NCBI GenBank assembly: GCA_910574865.1
Contig: CAJTDN010000010.1
Coordinates: forward strand, 1-64,000
Length of the DNA: 64,000 nt
Source: Lachnospiraceae bacterium
GTDB taxonomy: Bacteria; Bacillota; Clostridia; Lachnospirales; Lachnospiraceae
Reading direction: 5' to 3'
Shown: piece by piece, positions 8,793 to 16,677 of the stretch
How the letters are laid out: the number at the start of each line of letters is the position of its first letter
How positions within the stretch are numbered: position 1 is the stretch's first letter
The notes under the pieces: generated by a model
Seen by the model: the letters and a program-made list of their open reading frames with translations, nothing else
The model's database searches: none
What the model was told of the DNA's origin: nothing
Position numbers and translations under genes: made by a program

Positions 8793-9640
8793 TGACGGAA
8801 GCAGGAACACGTGCGGTAAAGGCATTTGATGAAATAAAAAGCTATTATGAAAAATCCTTTAAAATGCGTCAAAGGTTTATTGAACTTTTTTCCAATTTGG
8901 GATTTGGCCATCTGACGACGGCATTTTCTGAGACAGAGATTCTGATTGCACTGTTTGAAAAGGTGATGCGATTTGATGAAGACAGGAAGCCGATAGACAA
9001 ATTTGTTTTAAGCAAAGGACATGGAGCCGGGATGGTGTATCCAATCTTAGAAGATATGGGGATATTTTCTAAAGAAGAGACCGATGAAATGGTGCAAATT
9101 GGCGGAGATTTGGCAAAGATACGCGAATTTGTGTATCCGGGATTCGAGTTTTATGGAGGTTCCCTTGGTATCGGAATTGGTATGGCAGCCGGTCTCGCAT
9201 TGGGTCTTAAGCAAAACAGGGAGGATCGTATCGTTTTCTGTCTGTGCGGGGACGCGGAATGCTATGAAGGTTCCGTGTGGGAGGCGATGCTTTTTGCGGC
9301 ACATAATAGGTTGAATAACCTTGTAGTAATCGTGGACAGGAATTATCTGGGCGTGTCTGATTTTACGGAAAACATGTGTGCTTTTGAACCGTTTGCAGAC
9401 AAGTGGAAAAGCTGCAATTGGGACGTCCGCGAAATCAACGGACATTCTTATGAAGAATTGTTCGATACGCTAGTGAACGTCTATAAGAGACCCTCCTCCA
9501 AACCGCTGTGTATCATAGCGGATACCGTGAAGGGAAAAGGGGTTGGCGATTTATGCAATATTCCGCTAAGGCATGGCTATATGCCGACGGGAGAAAATGC
9601 GGATAACACAATAAAGAAATTGGAGCGATTTGGTATATGA
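8792..9640 (+). CDS. transketolase-like enzyme, N-terminal (TPP-binding) subunit
   Basis: A 282-residue protein that is the N-terminal half of a transketolase. SKGHGAG (residues 74-80) is the transketolase signature. GDAECYEGSVWEA (153-165), followed by NN (175-176) and VDRN, forms the TPP/metal-binding motif. Its ATG shares a base with the stop of the C-terminal subunit (TAATG), indicating translational coupling and a heteromeric enzyme. The N-terminus is about as short as other split bacterial transketolases. With the epimerase at 23611 it could convert ribulose 5-phosphate-derived pentoses to sedoheptulose 7-phosphate, the GmhA substrate. Use of a nucleotide-sugar acceptor cannot be excluded. 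Confidence 0.87.
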   Translation: MTEAGTRAVKAFDEIKSYYEKSFKMRQRFIELFSNLGFGHLTTAFSETEILIALFEKVMRFDEDRKPIDKFVLSKGHGAGMVYPILEDMGIFSKEETDEMVQIGGDLAKIREFVYPGFEFYGGSLGIGIGMAAGLALGLKQNREDRIVFCLCGDAECYEGSVWEAMLFAAHNRLNNLVVIVDRNYLGVSDFTENMCAFEPFADKWKSCNWDVREINGHSYEELFDTLVNVYKRPSSKPLCIIADTVKGKGVGDLCNIPLRHGYMPTGENADNTIKKLERFGI

Positions 9641-11142
9641 GTGTATATAAAACGGATTTGTTGTTGATTCATCCCAATGATCAAAAGGCCGTCTATGGGG
9701 ACACGATAAGATACACGGCATGTGAACCGCCGTATTGGTGCGCGATAGTGGCGCAGTATTGCCTTGATAAGGGCGTGTCGGTTCGAATCGTGGACGCCGA
9801 GGCGGAGAACATTTCCTTTGATCAGGTGGCGGACAAGGTCAGGGAATACGCCCCGGCGCTGACGGGAATTTTTGTTACGGGGACAAATCTTTCCGCGTCT
9901 ACACAGAAAATGCAAGGGGCGGATGCAACCTGCAAAGCGATAAAGGAAATAGGCGACTATCCTGTTTTCTTATGGGGACTCCATCCTTCTGCACTGCCGG
10001 AGCGAACCTTAATGGAAAATGATGCTGATTATATCGTGGCAGGTGAAGGTTTTGAGACTATCGTGAATCTCACGCGTTTTCATAAAGGCAAAGAAGTAAT
10101 GTTTTCGACAGAGTCACTTGGCGGCTTGTGTTATCGAAAAGCTGACAAAATCGAACGCTTTGGCACTTCAAAACTACTTGATACAACGCAGATGCCGATG
10201 CCGGCATGGGATTTACTTCCCATGAAAAAATATATGCCGCATAATTGGCACATCATGGGTGAGGACCGACCGGAGGATGCGAAGGGAAGGTATGCCGTCG
10301 TTTCCACATCCATAGGATGCCCCTTCAACTGCTCCTACTGTGCCATATCGGCATTGTTTGGAACAAAGAAGCTTCGGTTTTGGGATATTGACCGGGTAAT
10401 GGATGAGTTTGACCGCCTGGTAAATGTATATAACGTGAAATACATAAAGATTTTGGATGAATGCTTCGTACTGAAAAAGGCTTATGTGAGCGAGCTTTGT
10501 GACAAGCTTGCAGAAAAAAAATATGACTTGAATATCTGGGCATATGCCAGGGTGGACACCGTGGATCAGGCGATATTGGAAAAATTGAGAAAAGCAGGGA
10601 TTCGATGGCTTGCATATGGGATTGAAAGCGCGGATGACGACGTCCTTTCTGAAGTGTCAAAAGCACAGTACGACGCTGACAGAACAAGGACGGTCATGCA
10701 ATGGACAAAAGACGCCGGAATCCATATACTTGCGAACTTTATGTTCGGACTGCCGGACGATACAAAGGAGTCCATGGAAAAGACACTGCGACTTTGCAGA
10801 GAAATCAATCCGCAGTGGATTAATTTTTATGTAACGATGCCATATCCGGGATCAAGAGATTACTTTGCGGCCGTGAAAAACGGAAACATCAAAAACGACC
10901 GTTGGATTGAATATGCACAATACAGTTATGAATGCCGCCCTGCCGGAGGAAAGTACCTGACACCCAAGGAAATACTTGCATTCAGGGATTATGCGTTTAA
11001 CGCTTTTTTCGAGGGGAATGACCAATATTTTGACATGATACGGCGGAAGTTTGGCCAGCAATATGCAGACAATATACGGGAGATGACCAAAAACAAACTT
11101 CGAAGGAAGCTACTAGAAGACGAAGGTGGTGTTTCTATATGA
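9637..11142 (+). CDS. B12-binding-domain radical SAM enzyme, class B-like
   Basis: A 501-residue protein. Residues 1-140 form a cobalamin-binding-type Rossmann domain, with FLWGLHPSALPERTL at 111-125 and AGEGFE at 135-140. The radical SAM core carries C228-x3-C232-x2-C235 (IGCPFNCSYC), which ligates a [4Fe-4S] cluster. GIESADDDVL and the NFMFGLPDDT stretch follow, typical of B12-radical SAM methyltransferases and related enzymes. The start overlaps the transketolase stop by 4 bases, and the gene sits between sugar-modifying enzymes. The likely substrate is therefore a sugar or sugar nucleotide, with C-methylation or another radical C-H change as the chemistry. The exact reaction is not inferable from sequence. 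Confidence 0.85.
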   Translation: MSVYKTDLLLIHPNDQKAVYGDTIRYTACEPPYWCAIVAQYCLDKGVSVRIVDAEAENISFDQVADKVREYAPALTGIFVTGTNLSASTQKMQGADATCKAIKEIGDYPVFLWGLHPSALPERTLMENDADYIVAGEGFETIVNLTRFHKGKEVMFSTESLGGLCYRKADKIERFGTSKLLDTTQMPMPAWDLLPMKKYMPHNWHIMGEDRPEDAKGRYAVVSTSIGCPFNCSYCAISALFGTKKLRFWDIDRVMDEFDRLVNVYNVKYIKILDECFVLKKAYVSELCDKLAEKKYDLNIWAYARVDTVDQAILEKLRKAGIRWLAYGIESADDDVLSEVSKAQYDADRTRTVMQWTKDAGIHILANFMFGLPDDTKESMEKTLRLCREINPQWINFYVTMPYPGSRDYFAAVKNGNIKNDRWIEYAQYSYECRPAGGKYLTPKEILAFRDYAFNAFFEGNDQYFDMIRRKFGQQYADNIREMTKNKLRRKLLEDEGGVSI

Positions 11143-12116
11143 CAAGTATGAAGCAAATGGATAAGCAGAGCAAAATATATGTCGCCGGAGACACGGGACT
11201 CGTAGGTTCTGCCATTGTCCGAGAGTTGAGAAGGCAGGGATATGGCAATCTTCTTATAATGCCGCATAAAGAACTTGATCTTCGGAATCAACAAGAAGTA
11301 AATGACTGGTTTAAAAAGGAAAGACCAGAGTATGTATTCCTTGCCGCCGCAACGGTAGGCGGGGTTGTCGTAAATGACCGGTTTCCGGGTACGTTTTTTT
11401 ATGACAATCTGGCAATCGGGATGAACGCCATTCATGCGGCCCATGAAAACGGCGTGAAGAAACTCTTGTATTTTGGGAGCAACTGCATCTATCCACGGGC
11501 AGCGCCTCAGCCCTACAAGGAGGAATCGCTTCTTACAGGACTTCCCGAAAAAACAAACGAGGCGTATGCCGTTGCAAAGATTGCTTGTGTAAAAATGTGT
11601 GAGTTTTATAATCGGCAATATGGGACAGACTTTATTTCCTGCATGCCCTGCAGCGCCTATGGCCCCGGAGACAATTTTGACCCGGAAGGCTCCCATGTCG
11701 TGCCGGCATTGATTCGAAAATTTCACGAGGCAAAAGGGTCTGGTGCTTCAGAGGTAGTGATGTGGGGAACGGGGAAACCGTATCGGGAATTCATATATAT
11801 CGATGATATTGCCAAAGCAGCGATATTTTTGATGAATCAATATTCCGGAAACGAACCGGTTAACATAGGCACGGGAGCGGAATATACCATAGGAGAATTG
11901 GCAGAAATCATAAGGCGTGTAGTTGGATTCGAAGGCGAAATCGTGAATGATACGTCAAAACCGGACGGAACACCAAAGAAGCTTCTGGATTCCTCAAAGA
12001 TTTTTTCGCTTGGATGGAGACCAGAAACAGATTTTGAAACCGGTATCCGTATCACATATGAGGATTTTGTAAAAAATAAGCAAAAACACATTAAAAAGGG
12101 AGGAAAACTAAAATGA
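11139..12116 (+). CDS. GDP-L-fucose-synthase-like SDR (4-keto-sugar epimerase/reductase)
   Basis: A 325-residue extended SDR. The Rossmann motif VAGDTGLVGSAI (15-26) is followed by GSNCIYPR (113-120), Y143-x3-K147, and H186 in EGSHVVPALIRK. These match the Ser/Tyr/Lys triad plus the Cys (C116) and His used for epimerisation in GDP-L-fucose synthase. Family members include ColC and the GDP-heptose C4-reductases of Campylobacter (WcaG/Cj1428 type). Here it probably reduces the C4 keto group, with or without C3/C5 epimerisation, of a modified GDP-heptose. It overlaps the radical SAM gene (ATGA) and the next SDR gene. No typical GDP-mannose 4,6-dehydratase is in the window, arguing against plain GDP-fucose. 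Confidence 0.82.
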   Translation: MTSMKQMDKQSKIYVAGDTGLVGSAIVRELRRQGYGNLLIMPHKELDLRNQQEVNDWFKKERPEYVFLAAATVGGVVVNDRFPGTFFYDNLAIGMNAIHAAHENGVKKLLYFGSNCIYPRAAPQPYKEESLLTGLPEKTNEAYAVAKIACVKMCEFYNRQYGTDFISCMPCSAYGPGDNFDPEGSHVVPALIRKFHEAKGSGASEVVMWGTGKPYREFIYIDDIAKAAIFLMNQYSGNEPVNIGTGAEYTIGELAEIIRRVVGFEGEIVNDTSKPDGTPKKLLDSSKIFSLGWRPETDFETGIRITYEDFVKNKQKHIKKGGKLK

Positions 12117-13048
12117 GTAAAATACTTGTTACAGGCGGGGCGGGATATATTGGATCAGTGCTGGTTCCCATGCTCCTTGACGAAGGACACGACGTTACCG
12201 TGTTAGATAATTTCTACTACAATCAGCCAACGCTTCTTGACCAGTGCATCAGGGAAGGCTTTTACATTGTACGAGGTGACGTCCGTGATAGGAAACTGAT
12301 GAAAGACTTGATGGCGGATAAAGACTATATCATTCCCCTCGCGGCCATGGTAGGGTTTCCTCTATGTAAAAAGGATGAAACGGCGGCAAAAACCATCAAT
12401 CTTGACGCCGTTCGCATGATTATTGAATTGAGGAGGCCTGAACAGAAAATCATTTATCCTTGTACAAACAGTGGATATGGCATCGGACAAGGAGACAAAT
12501 TCTGTACCGAAGATACGCCAATGAATCCCATATCGCTTTATGGAATCACGAAATCGGAAGCCGAAAAGGCCGTACTGGACTCCGGCAATTCCCTTACCTT
12601 CCGCTTTGCAACGGTGTTCGGGGCCTCTCCTCGCATGAGGCTCGATCTTTTGGTTAATGACTTTGTATACCGGGCGGTCTTTGATAAAACCGCCGTAATC
12701 TTCCAAGGGGAATTCAAGCGAAATTACATCCACATCAGGGATGCGGCGGCGGCTTTTATTTTCGCCATAGAGCACTTTGAAGAGATGAAAGGTAAACCAT
12801 ATAACTGTGGATTGTCATCAGCCAATCTTTCGAAAATCGAATTATGTGAAAAGATAAAGGAACATATACCGGATTTTATATATCTGGAAGCCCCGGTCGG
12901 GGAAGATCCAGACAAAAGAGATTATATTGTTTCAAATGAACGCTTGGAGAAGGCAGGATGGACGCCAAGGTATTCTCTTGACGACGGAATTGAAGAGCTG
13001 ATTAAGGTATATACGATTATTAAGAAAAATCAGTATTCAAACATCTAA
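12113..13048 (+). CDS. NAD-dependent nucleotide-sugar dehydrogenase/epimerase (SDR)
   Basis: A 311-residue extended SDR with a glycine-rich NAD loop VTGGAGYIGS (6-15) and catalytic Y143-x3-K147 (SLYGITKSEAEKA). It lacks the gmd signature (no GQDG near the N-terminus) and resembles the general UDP-glucose epimerase-like/4-dehydrogenase group, into which the Campylobacter GDP-heptose 4-dehydrogenase Cj1427 also falls. It could generate the 4-keto intermediate needed by the adjacent 3-dehydratase-like (14119) and reductase-like (11139) enzymes. Its start overlaps the previous stop by 4 bases (ATGAG). The reaction is inferred from context; a plain C4 epimerase is the alternative. Confidence 0.75.
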   Translation: MSKILVTGGAGYIGSVLVPMLLDEGHDVTVLDNFYYNQPTLLDQCIREGFYIVRGDVRDRKLMKDLMADKDYIIPLAAMVGFPLCKKDETAAKTINLDAVRMIIELRRPEQKIIYPCTNSGYGIGQGDKFCTEDTPMNPISLYGITKSEAEKAVLDSGNSLTFRFATVFGASPRMRLDLLVNDFVYRAVFDKTAVIFQGEFKRNYIHIRDAAAAFIFAIEHFEEMKGKPYNCGLSSANLSKIELCEKIKEHIPDFIYLEAPVGEDPDKRDYIVSNERLEKAGWTPRYSLDDGIEELIKVYTIIKKNQYSNI

Positions 13049-13059
13049 GCGGAGGAACG

Positions 13060-13998
13060 ATGGAATCAGTAGCTGTAACGATACGTGTATGTTTGCCAAT
13101 TTATATCATGATCGCGGTTGGATATGCGGCAAATAGACGCGGCATAGTAAGCCGACCTACGCTCAAAGAGTTAAATGCAGGTGTATTTCGCATTTTTCTT
13201 CCGCTTCTGCTCTTTGAGAATATGTATACCTCGCACCTGGACGTGACCAACATAAAGGCTCTCTTGTTTGCAGTTGCAAGTGTAATTCTTATATTCCTGA
13301 TATGCCATGTGGTCGTTTTTCATGTGATTGGAACTAAATCGAGGGCGGCAACGATTGTCCAGGGAATGTATCGGAGTAATTTTGCGCTCCTTGGAATTGC
13401 GCTTACCGAGACGCTGTATGGCTCAGGAGAAACGGACGTCACGGGAATGCTCGTGGCGGTAATTATACCGTTGTACAACGTGCTTGCAGTAATACTTTTT
13501 GAAAGTAGCTGCCAGAACGGGAAAACAAAGATAGGAAAGATTGTGAAAGGAATCCTAAAGAATCCGCTGATTTTATGGACATGTACAGGATTGGTTCTCA
13601 ACCTTCTTCATATCACTATTCCGGTTGCAGTCAACAGCGTGGTAACTTCCTTAGGACAAGTTGCGACGCCGCTGGCACTGTTTGTAATGGGAGGTAATTT
13701 TGAGGCCGCAAAGACAAAAAAGAATAGGAATCCTTTAATAGCCGTATCAACAACAAGACTTATTATAATACCGATTTTATGCACGGCAATGTCCATCATC
13801 TTAGGATTCAGGGGGAAATCGTTATATGCATTATTTTTGATGTATGCGACGCCGACTGCGGTTGCATCTTATGCAATGGCATCGTCAATGGGCGGGGATG
13901 AGGATCTTGCGGGAGAAATCGTTCTTGTAACGACAGCTATATCCATGGTTTCCATCGGGCTTGGTGTGTATGTGCTCACCGCGTTGCGGCTCATATAG
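13060..13998 (+). CDS. AEC-family permease (auxin efflux carrier-like)
   Basis: A 312-residue integral membrane protein with about ten hydrophobic segments. The N-terminal helix LPIYIMIAVGYAANRRGIVS, the following LNAGVFRIFLPLLLF, and the C-terminal TPTAVASYAMASSMGGDEDLA are hallmarks of the AEC (auxin efflux carrier/malate permease) family, which exports organic anions or small metabolites. GGAGGA precedes the ATG, 12 bases after the SDR stop, so it is part of the operon. A carboxylate transporter is unexpected among sugar-nucleotide enzymes. It might handle a by-product such as 2-oxoglutarate from the PLP dehydratase, but that is speculative. The substrate is unknown. Confidence 0.85.
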   Translation: MESVAVTIRVCLPIYIMIAVGYAANRRGIVSRPTLKELNAGVFRIFLPLLLFENMYTSHLDVTNIKALLFAVASVILIFLICHVVVFHVIGTKSRAATIVQGMYRSNFALLGIALTETLYGSGETDVTGMLVAVIIPLYNVLAVILFESSCQNGKTKIGKIVKGILKNPLILWTCTGLVLNLLHITIPVAVNSVVTSLGQVATPLALFVMGGNFEAAKTKKNRNPLIAVSTTRLIIIPILCTAMSIILGFRGKSLYALFLMYATPTAVASYAMASSMGGDEDLAGEIVLVTTAISMVSIGLGVYVLTALRLI

Positions 13999-14009
13999 AT
14001 GAATACGGA

Positions 14010-14097
14010 AGTTACGCTGCACCAGGTTCGAAAAAACCTCGCCAAGTTGCAGGTAACTACATTCGCACTTAGTGCTTAAAAGATAAGCACTAAGTGC
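14010..14097 (+). promoter_or_regulatory. structured leader with two hairpins upstream of the dehydratase-like gene
   Basis: The 120-base gap before 14119 holds two nested or stacked hairpins. The first pairs AGTTAC-CTGC (about 14011-14021) with GCAGGTAACT (about 14049-14058) around an inner AGGTT/AACCT stem. The second is a perfect 14-base inverted repeat, GCACTTAGTGCTTA (14065-14078) and TAAGCACTAAGTGC (14084-14097), with a 5-base loop. There is no T-run, so it is not a plain terminator; an attenuator, RNA processing site or protein-binding palindrome are options. A 26-codon frame (13999-14079) also spans part of it. Confidence 0.5.
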
Positions 14098-14118
14098 TCA
14101 TGGTAAGGGAGAGGAAAA

Positions 14119-15288
14119 ATGCTAAACATACCATTGATGCAAAACAATATTGACAAGGATGACGTAAATATATTGGTTGATTTTTTGAAATCATCGGATC
14201 GATTTACGAATGGTCCGAAAGTACGTGAATTTGAAGAGGCATGGTCGAAGTGGCTGGGCGGAGGATACTACTGCGTGTTCGTCAATTCCGGCTCCTCCGC
14301 GAACTATATTACGATGACGGCACTCAAGGAGAGATACGGGGACGGTGAGATTATCGTTCCTCCGATAGGATGGACAAGCGATATCGCCTCGGTCATTACG
14401 GCCGGGTTCAAGCCGGTATTTGCTGACGTAAATCTCCATAATCTCGCCATCAATGTGAATGAGATTGAATCAAAAATCACCGACAACACCAGGGCGGTAT
14501 TGCTGACTCATGTATTAGGATATAACGGTCTGTCGGACAAAATCATTGATATATGCAAAAACAAAAATATTACCTTGATTGAAGATGCCTGCGAGTCCCA
14601 CGGGGCGGTCTTTCGAGGGAAAAAATGTGGTTCCTTCGGGGACATTTCCAATTTTTCTTTTTACTATGCACATCATATGAGCACGATTGAAGGCGGCATG
14701 ATTTGCACGAAGGATAAAGAAATGTACCGTCTGATGAGGATGATCCGTTCCCATGGCATGCTCAGGGAATGTGATGACGAAAGTTATATGGCGGAAATTG
14801 CGAAGAAGTACCCCGAGGTTCATCCGGAATTCTTATTTACCGTTCCGGGATTTAATATGAGGAGTACCGAATTGAACGCCGTAATCGGATTAAACCAATT
14901 AAAACGTCTGGATGCCAACGTGGAAAAAAGAAGAAAAAACTATGATTTGTTTATCAACAAGCTGGATGGCAGCAAGTATTATACAGAATTTGCACATGAA
15001 GGAAACAGTAATTACGCCTTTGTCGTTATGCCACATGCGTCCGTGACTGGTTTGTATGACAGAATGATTCAGGGCTTTCGTGATGAAAACGTGGAATTTC
15101 GGAGAGGCACGGCAGGCGGCGGCAACATGGCAAGACAGCCCTATATAAGAAAAAGATATCCCCATATTAACCCTGCCGATTATCCAAACGCCGAATATAT
15201 CCATGAAAATGGCGTGTACATAGGCAATTATCCTGATTTGCCAAAGGAGAAGATAGAAGGATTATGCGAGATGTTAAATTCTCTGTAA
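14119..15288 (+). CDS. DegT-fold PLP/PMP-dependent sugar 3-dehydratase-like enzyme (ColD/RfbH type)
   Basis: A 389-residue DegT/DnrJ/EryC1 fold protein: GSSANYITMTAL (58-69), IEDACESHGA (154-163) and FYYAHHMSTIEGG (181-193). At the place of the PLP Schiff-base lysine of sugar aminotransferases the protein has H185 (codon 14671-14673), followed by H186. This HH signature is known from GDP-4-keto-6-deoxymannose 3-dehydratase (ColD) and CDP-4-keto-6-deoxyglucose 3-dehydrase (RfbH/E1), which remove the C3 hydroxyl using PMP. RfbH needs a ferredoxin-type reductase, which is absent here, so ColD-type chemistry with glutamate is more likely. Predicted role: 3-deoxygenation of a 4-keto GDP-heptose. 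The ATG follows GGGAGAGG. Confidence 0.83.
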   Translation: MLNIPLMQNNIDKDDVNILVDFLKSSDRFTNGPKVREFEEAWSKWLGGGYYCVFVNSGSSANYITMTALKERYGDGEIIVPPIGWTSDIASVITAGFKPVFADVNLHNLAINVNEIESKITDNTRAVLLTHVLGYNGLSDKIIDICKNKNITLIEDACESHGAVFRGKKCGSFGDISNFSFYYAHHMSTIEGGMICTKDKEMYRLMRMIRSHGMLRECDDESYMAEIAKKYPEVHPEFLFTVPGFNMRSTELNAVIGLNQLKRLDANVEKRRKNYDLFINKLDGSKYYTEFAHEGNSNYAFVVMPHASVTGLYDRMIQGFRDENVEFRRGTAGGGNMARQPYIRKRYPHINPADYPNAEYIHENGVYIGNYPDLPKEKIEGLCEMLNSL

Positions 15289-15324
15289 TAGGATGTTTTG
15301 AATTTCGATGAAGGAGGACGTCTG

Positions 15325-16677
15325 ATGATAGCGGTTATTATGGCAGGCGGAAAGGGAACCCGCATTTCTTCTGTTGCTTCAGACGTTCCCAAACCGATGA
15401 TTGCCGTAAATGGAATGCCTGTGATGGAGTATCAGATTGAACGGTTAAGAACGCAGGGAATAAGGGATATCGTCATTACCGTGTCACATAAAAAGGAAAT
15501 GATAATGGATTACTTTGGAGATGGTAAAAAAACATCTCCGGCAACGGCAAAGCCGTTTGACGTCAGCATTTCATACTACGAGGAGGACGTACCCCTTGGA
15601 AACGCGGGCGCTCTGTTCCGGCTGAGAAATCGGCTGAGCAGTGATTTTTTACTTATCAATGCGGACGTGGTATTTGATATTGATATAGAAAGATTTGTTG
15701 ACTTTCATAAAAGCACGGGCGGTCTTGTAACACTGTTTACACATCCCAACAACCACCCGTTTGATAGTGGATTGCTTCTTGCAGACAAGGACAAAGCACT
15801 AACCGCATGGCTATCCAAGGAGGACGGGCGGCCCAAGTATTACAAAAACAAAGTAAATGCCGGTCTTCATATCATGGCTCCTAAAGTCCTTGACGTCACA
15901 AGCGAGAGGCTTATAAAAAAATACGGACGTCTGCCTGAGAGGATTGACTTGGACAGAGATTTGCTAAAGCCTCTTGCCGGAACCGGAATGGCGTATTGTT
16001 ATGACAGTTGCGAATATGTCAGGGACATGGGTACCCCGAAACGGTATGAACAAGTTTGTCGCGATATGGCGTCGGGGCGTATTGACATGAGGAACCTTCA
16101 TAAAAAACAGAAAGCAATTTTTCTTGACCGGGATGGAACGATAAATAAAGAAGTGGGATTTCTCAGTGATATTGACCGATTTGAGCTTCTTCCAGGTGTC
16201 GGGGAGGCAATTCAAAAGATTAATCAGTCAGGCTATCTTGCAATTGTCATCACAAATCAGCCGGTGATTGCAAGAGGAGAATTGTCCCGCGAAGGATTGG
16301 AAGAAATTCACAATAAAATGGAAACGCTTTTGGGAAAAGAAAGCGCATACCTTGACGGAATTTATTACTGCCCGCATCACCCACACGGCGGATACGAGGG
16401 CGAGGTCAGGAAATTAAAGATAGACTGTGACTGCCGAAAGCCCAAGCCGGGGATGTTGTATGCGGCGGCAGAAGCGTTTCATATAGATTTGAAAAATTCG
16501 TGGATGATAGGGGACGGAGAACGGGACATTGCCGCGGGGAAAAGCGCGGGCTGCAAGACGGTCTTGATAGGAAAGGAAAATTGGGGACAAGATATGAGTG
16601 TGAATTCGTTGCCGGAAGCAGTTCGGATGATACTGGAAGGAGAAAGTGAAGAATGCGTGATCCGGGGAAATACATAA
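15325..16677 (+). CDS. hddC-gmhB: bifunctional heptose 1-phosphate guanylyltransferase / heptose 1,7-bisphosphate phosphatase
   Basis: A 450-residue fusion. Residues 1 to about 235 are a nucleotidyltransferase (MAGGKGTR at 6-13, DVPKPM, DSGLLLAD), like HddC. Residues about 262-440 are a HAD phosphatase with FLDRDGTINKE (D268 nucleophile, D270) and the zinc-loop CPHHPH...CDCRKPKPGM typical of GmhB histidinol-phosphatase-like enzymes. It would dephosphorylate the heptose 1,7-bisphosphate and then activate heptose 1-phosphate to GDP-heptose in one chain. The ATG at 15325, eight bases after AAGGAGG, is chosen over a TTG at 15298. The C-terminus overlaps gmhA by 25 bases. Confidence 0.87.
   Translation: MIAVIMAGGKGTRISSVASDVPKPMIAVNGMPVMEYQIERLRTQGIRDIVITVSHKKEMIMDYFGDGKKTSPATAKPFDVSISYYEEDVPLGNAGALFRLRNRLSSDFLLINADVVFDIDIERFVDFHKSTGGLVTLFTHPNNHPFDSGLLLADKDKALTAWLSKEDGRPKYYKNKVNAGLHIMAPKVLDVTSERLIKKYGRLPERIDLDRDLLKPLAGTGMAYCYDSCEYVRDMGTPKRYEQVCRDMASGRIDMRNLHKKQKAIFLDRDGTINKEVGFLSDIDRFELLPGVGEAIQKINQSGYLAIVITNQPVIARGELSREGLEEIHNKMETLLGKESAYLDGIYYCPHHPHGGYEGEVRKLKIDCDCRKPKPGMLYAAAEAFHIDLKNSWMIGDGERDIAAGKSAGCKTVLIGKENWGQDMSVNSLPEAVRMILEGESEECVIRGNT

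Noticed and set aside
12113-13048. GDP-mannose 4,6-dehydratase
   Set aside because: The N-terminal GQDG signature and family length (about 340-370 residues) are absent.
14019-14062. tRNA-like T-arm (GGTTCGAAAAAACC) near 14024-14041
   Set aside because: There is no acceptor, D or anticodon arm around it; the stretch folds better as the nested hairpin described.
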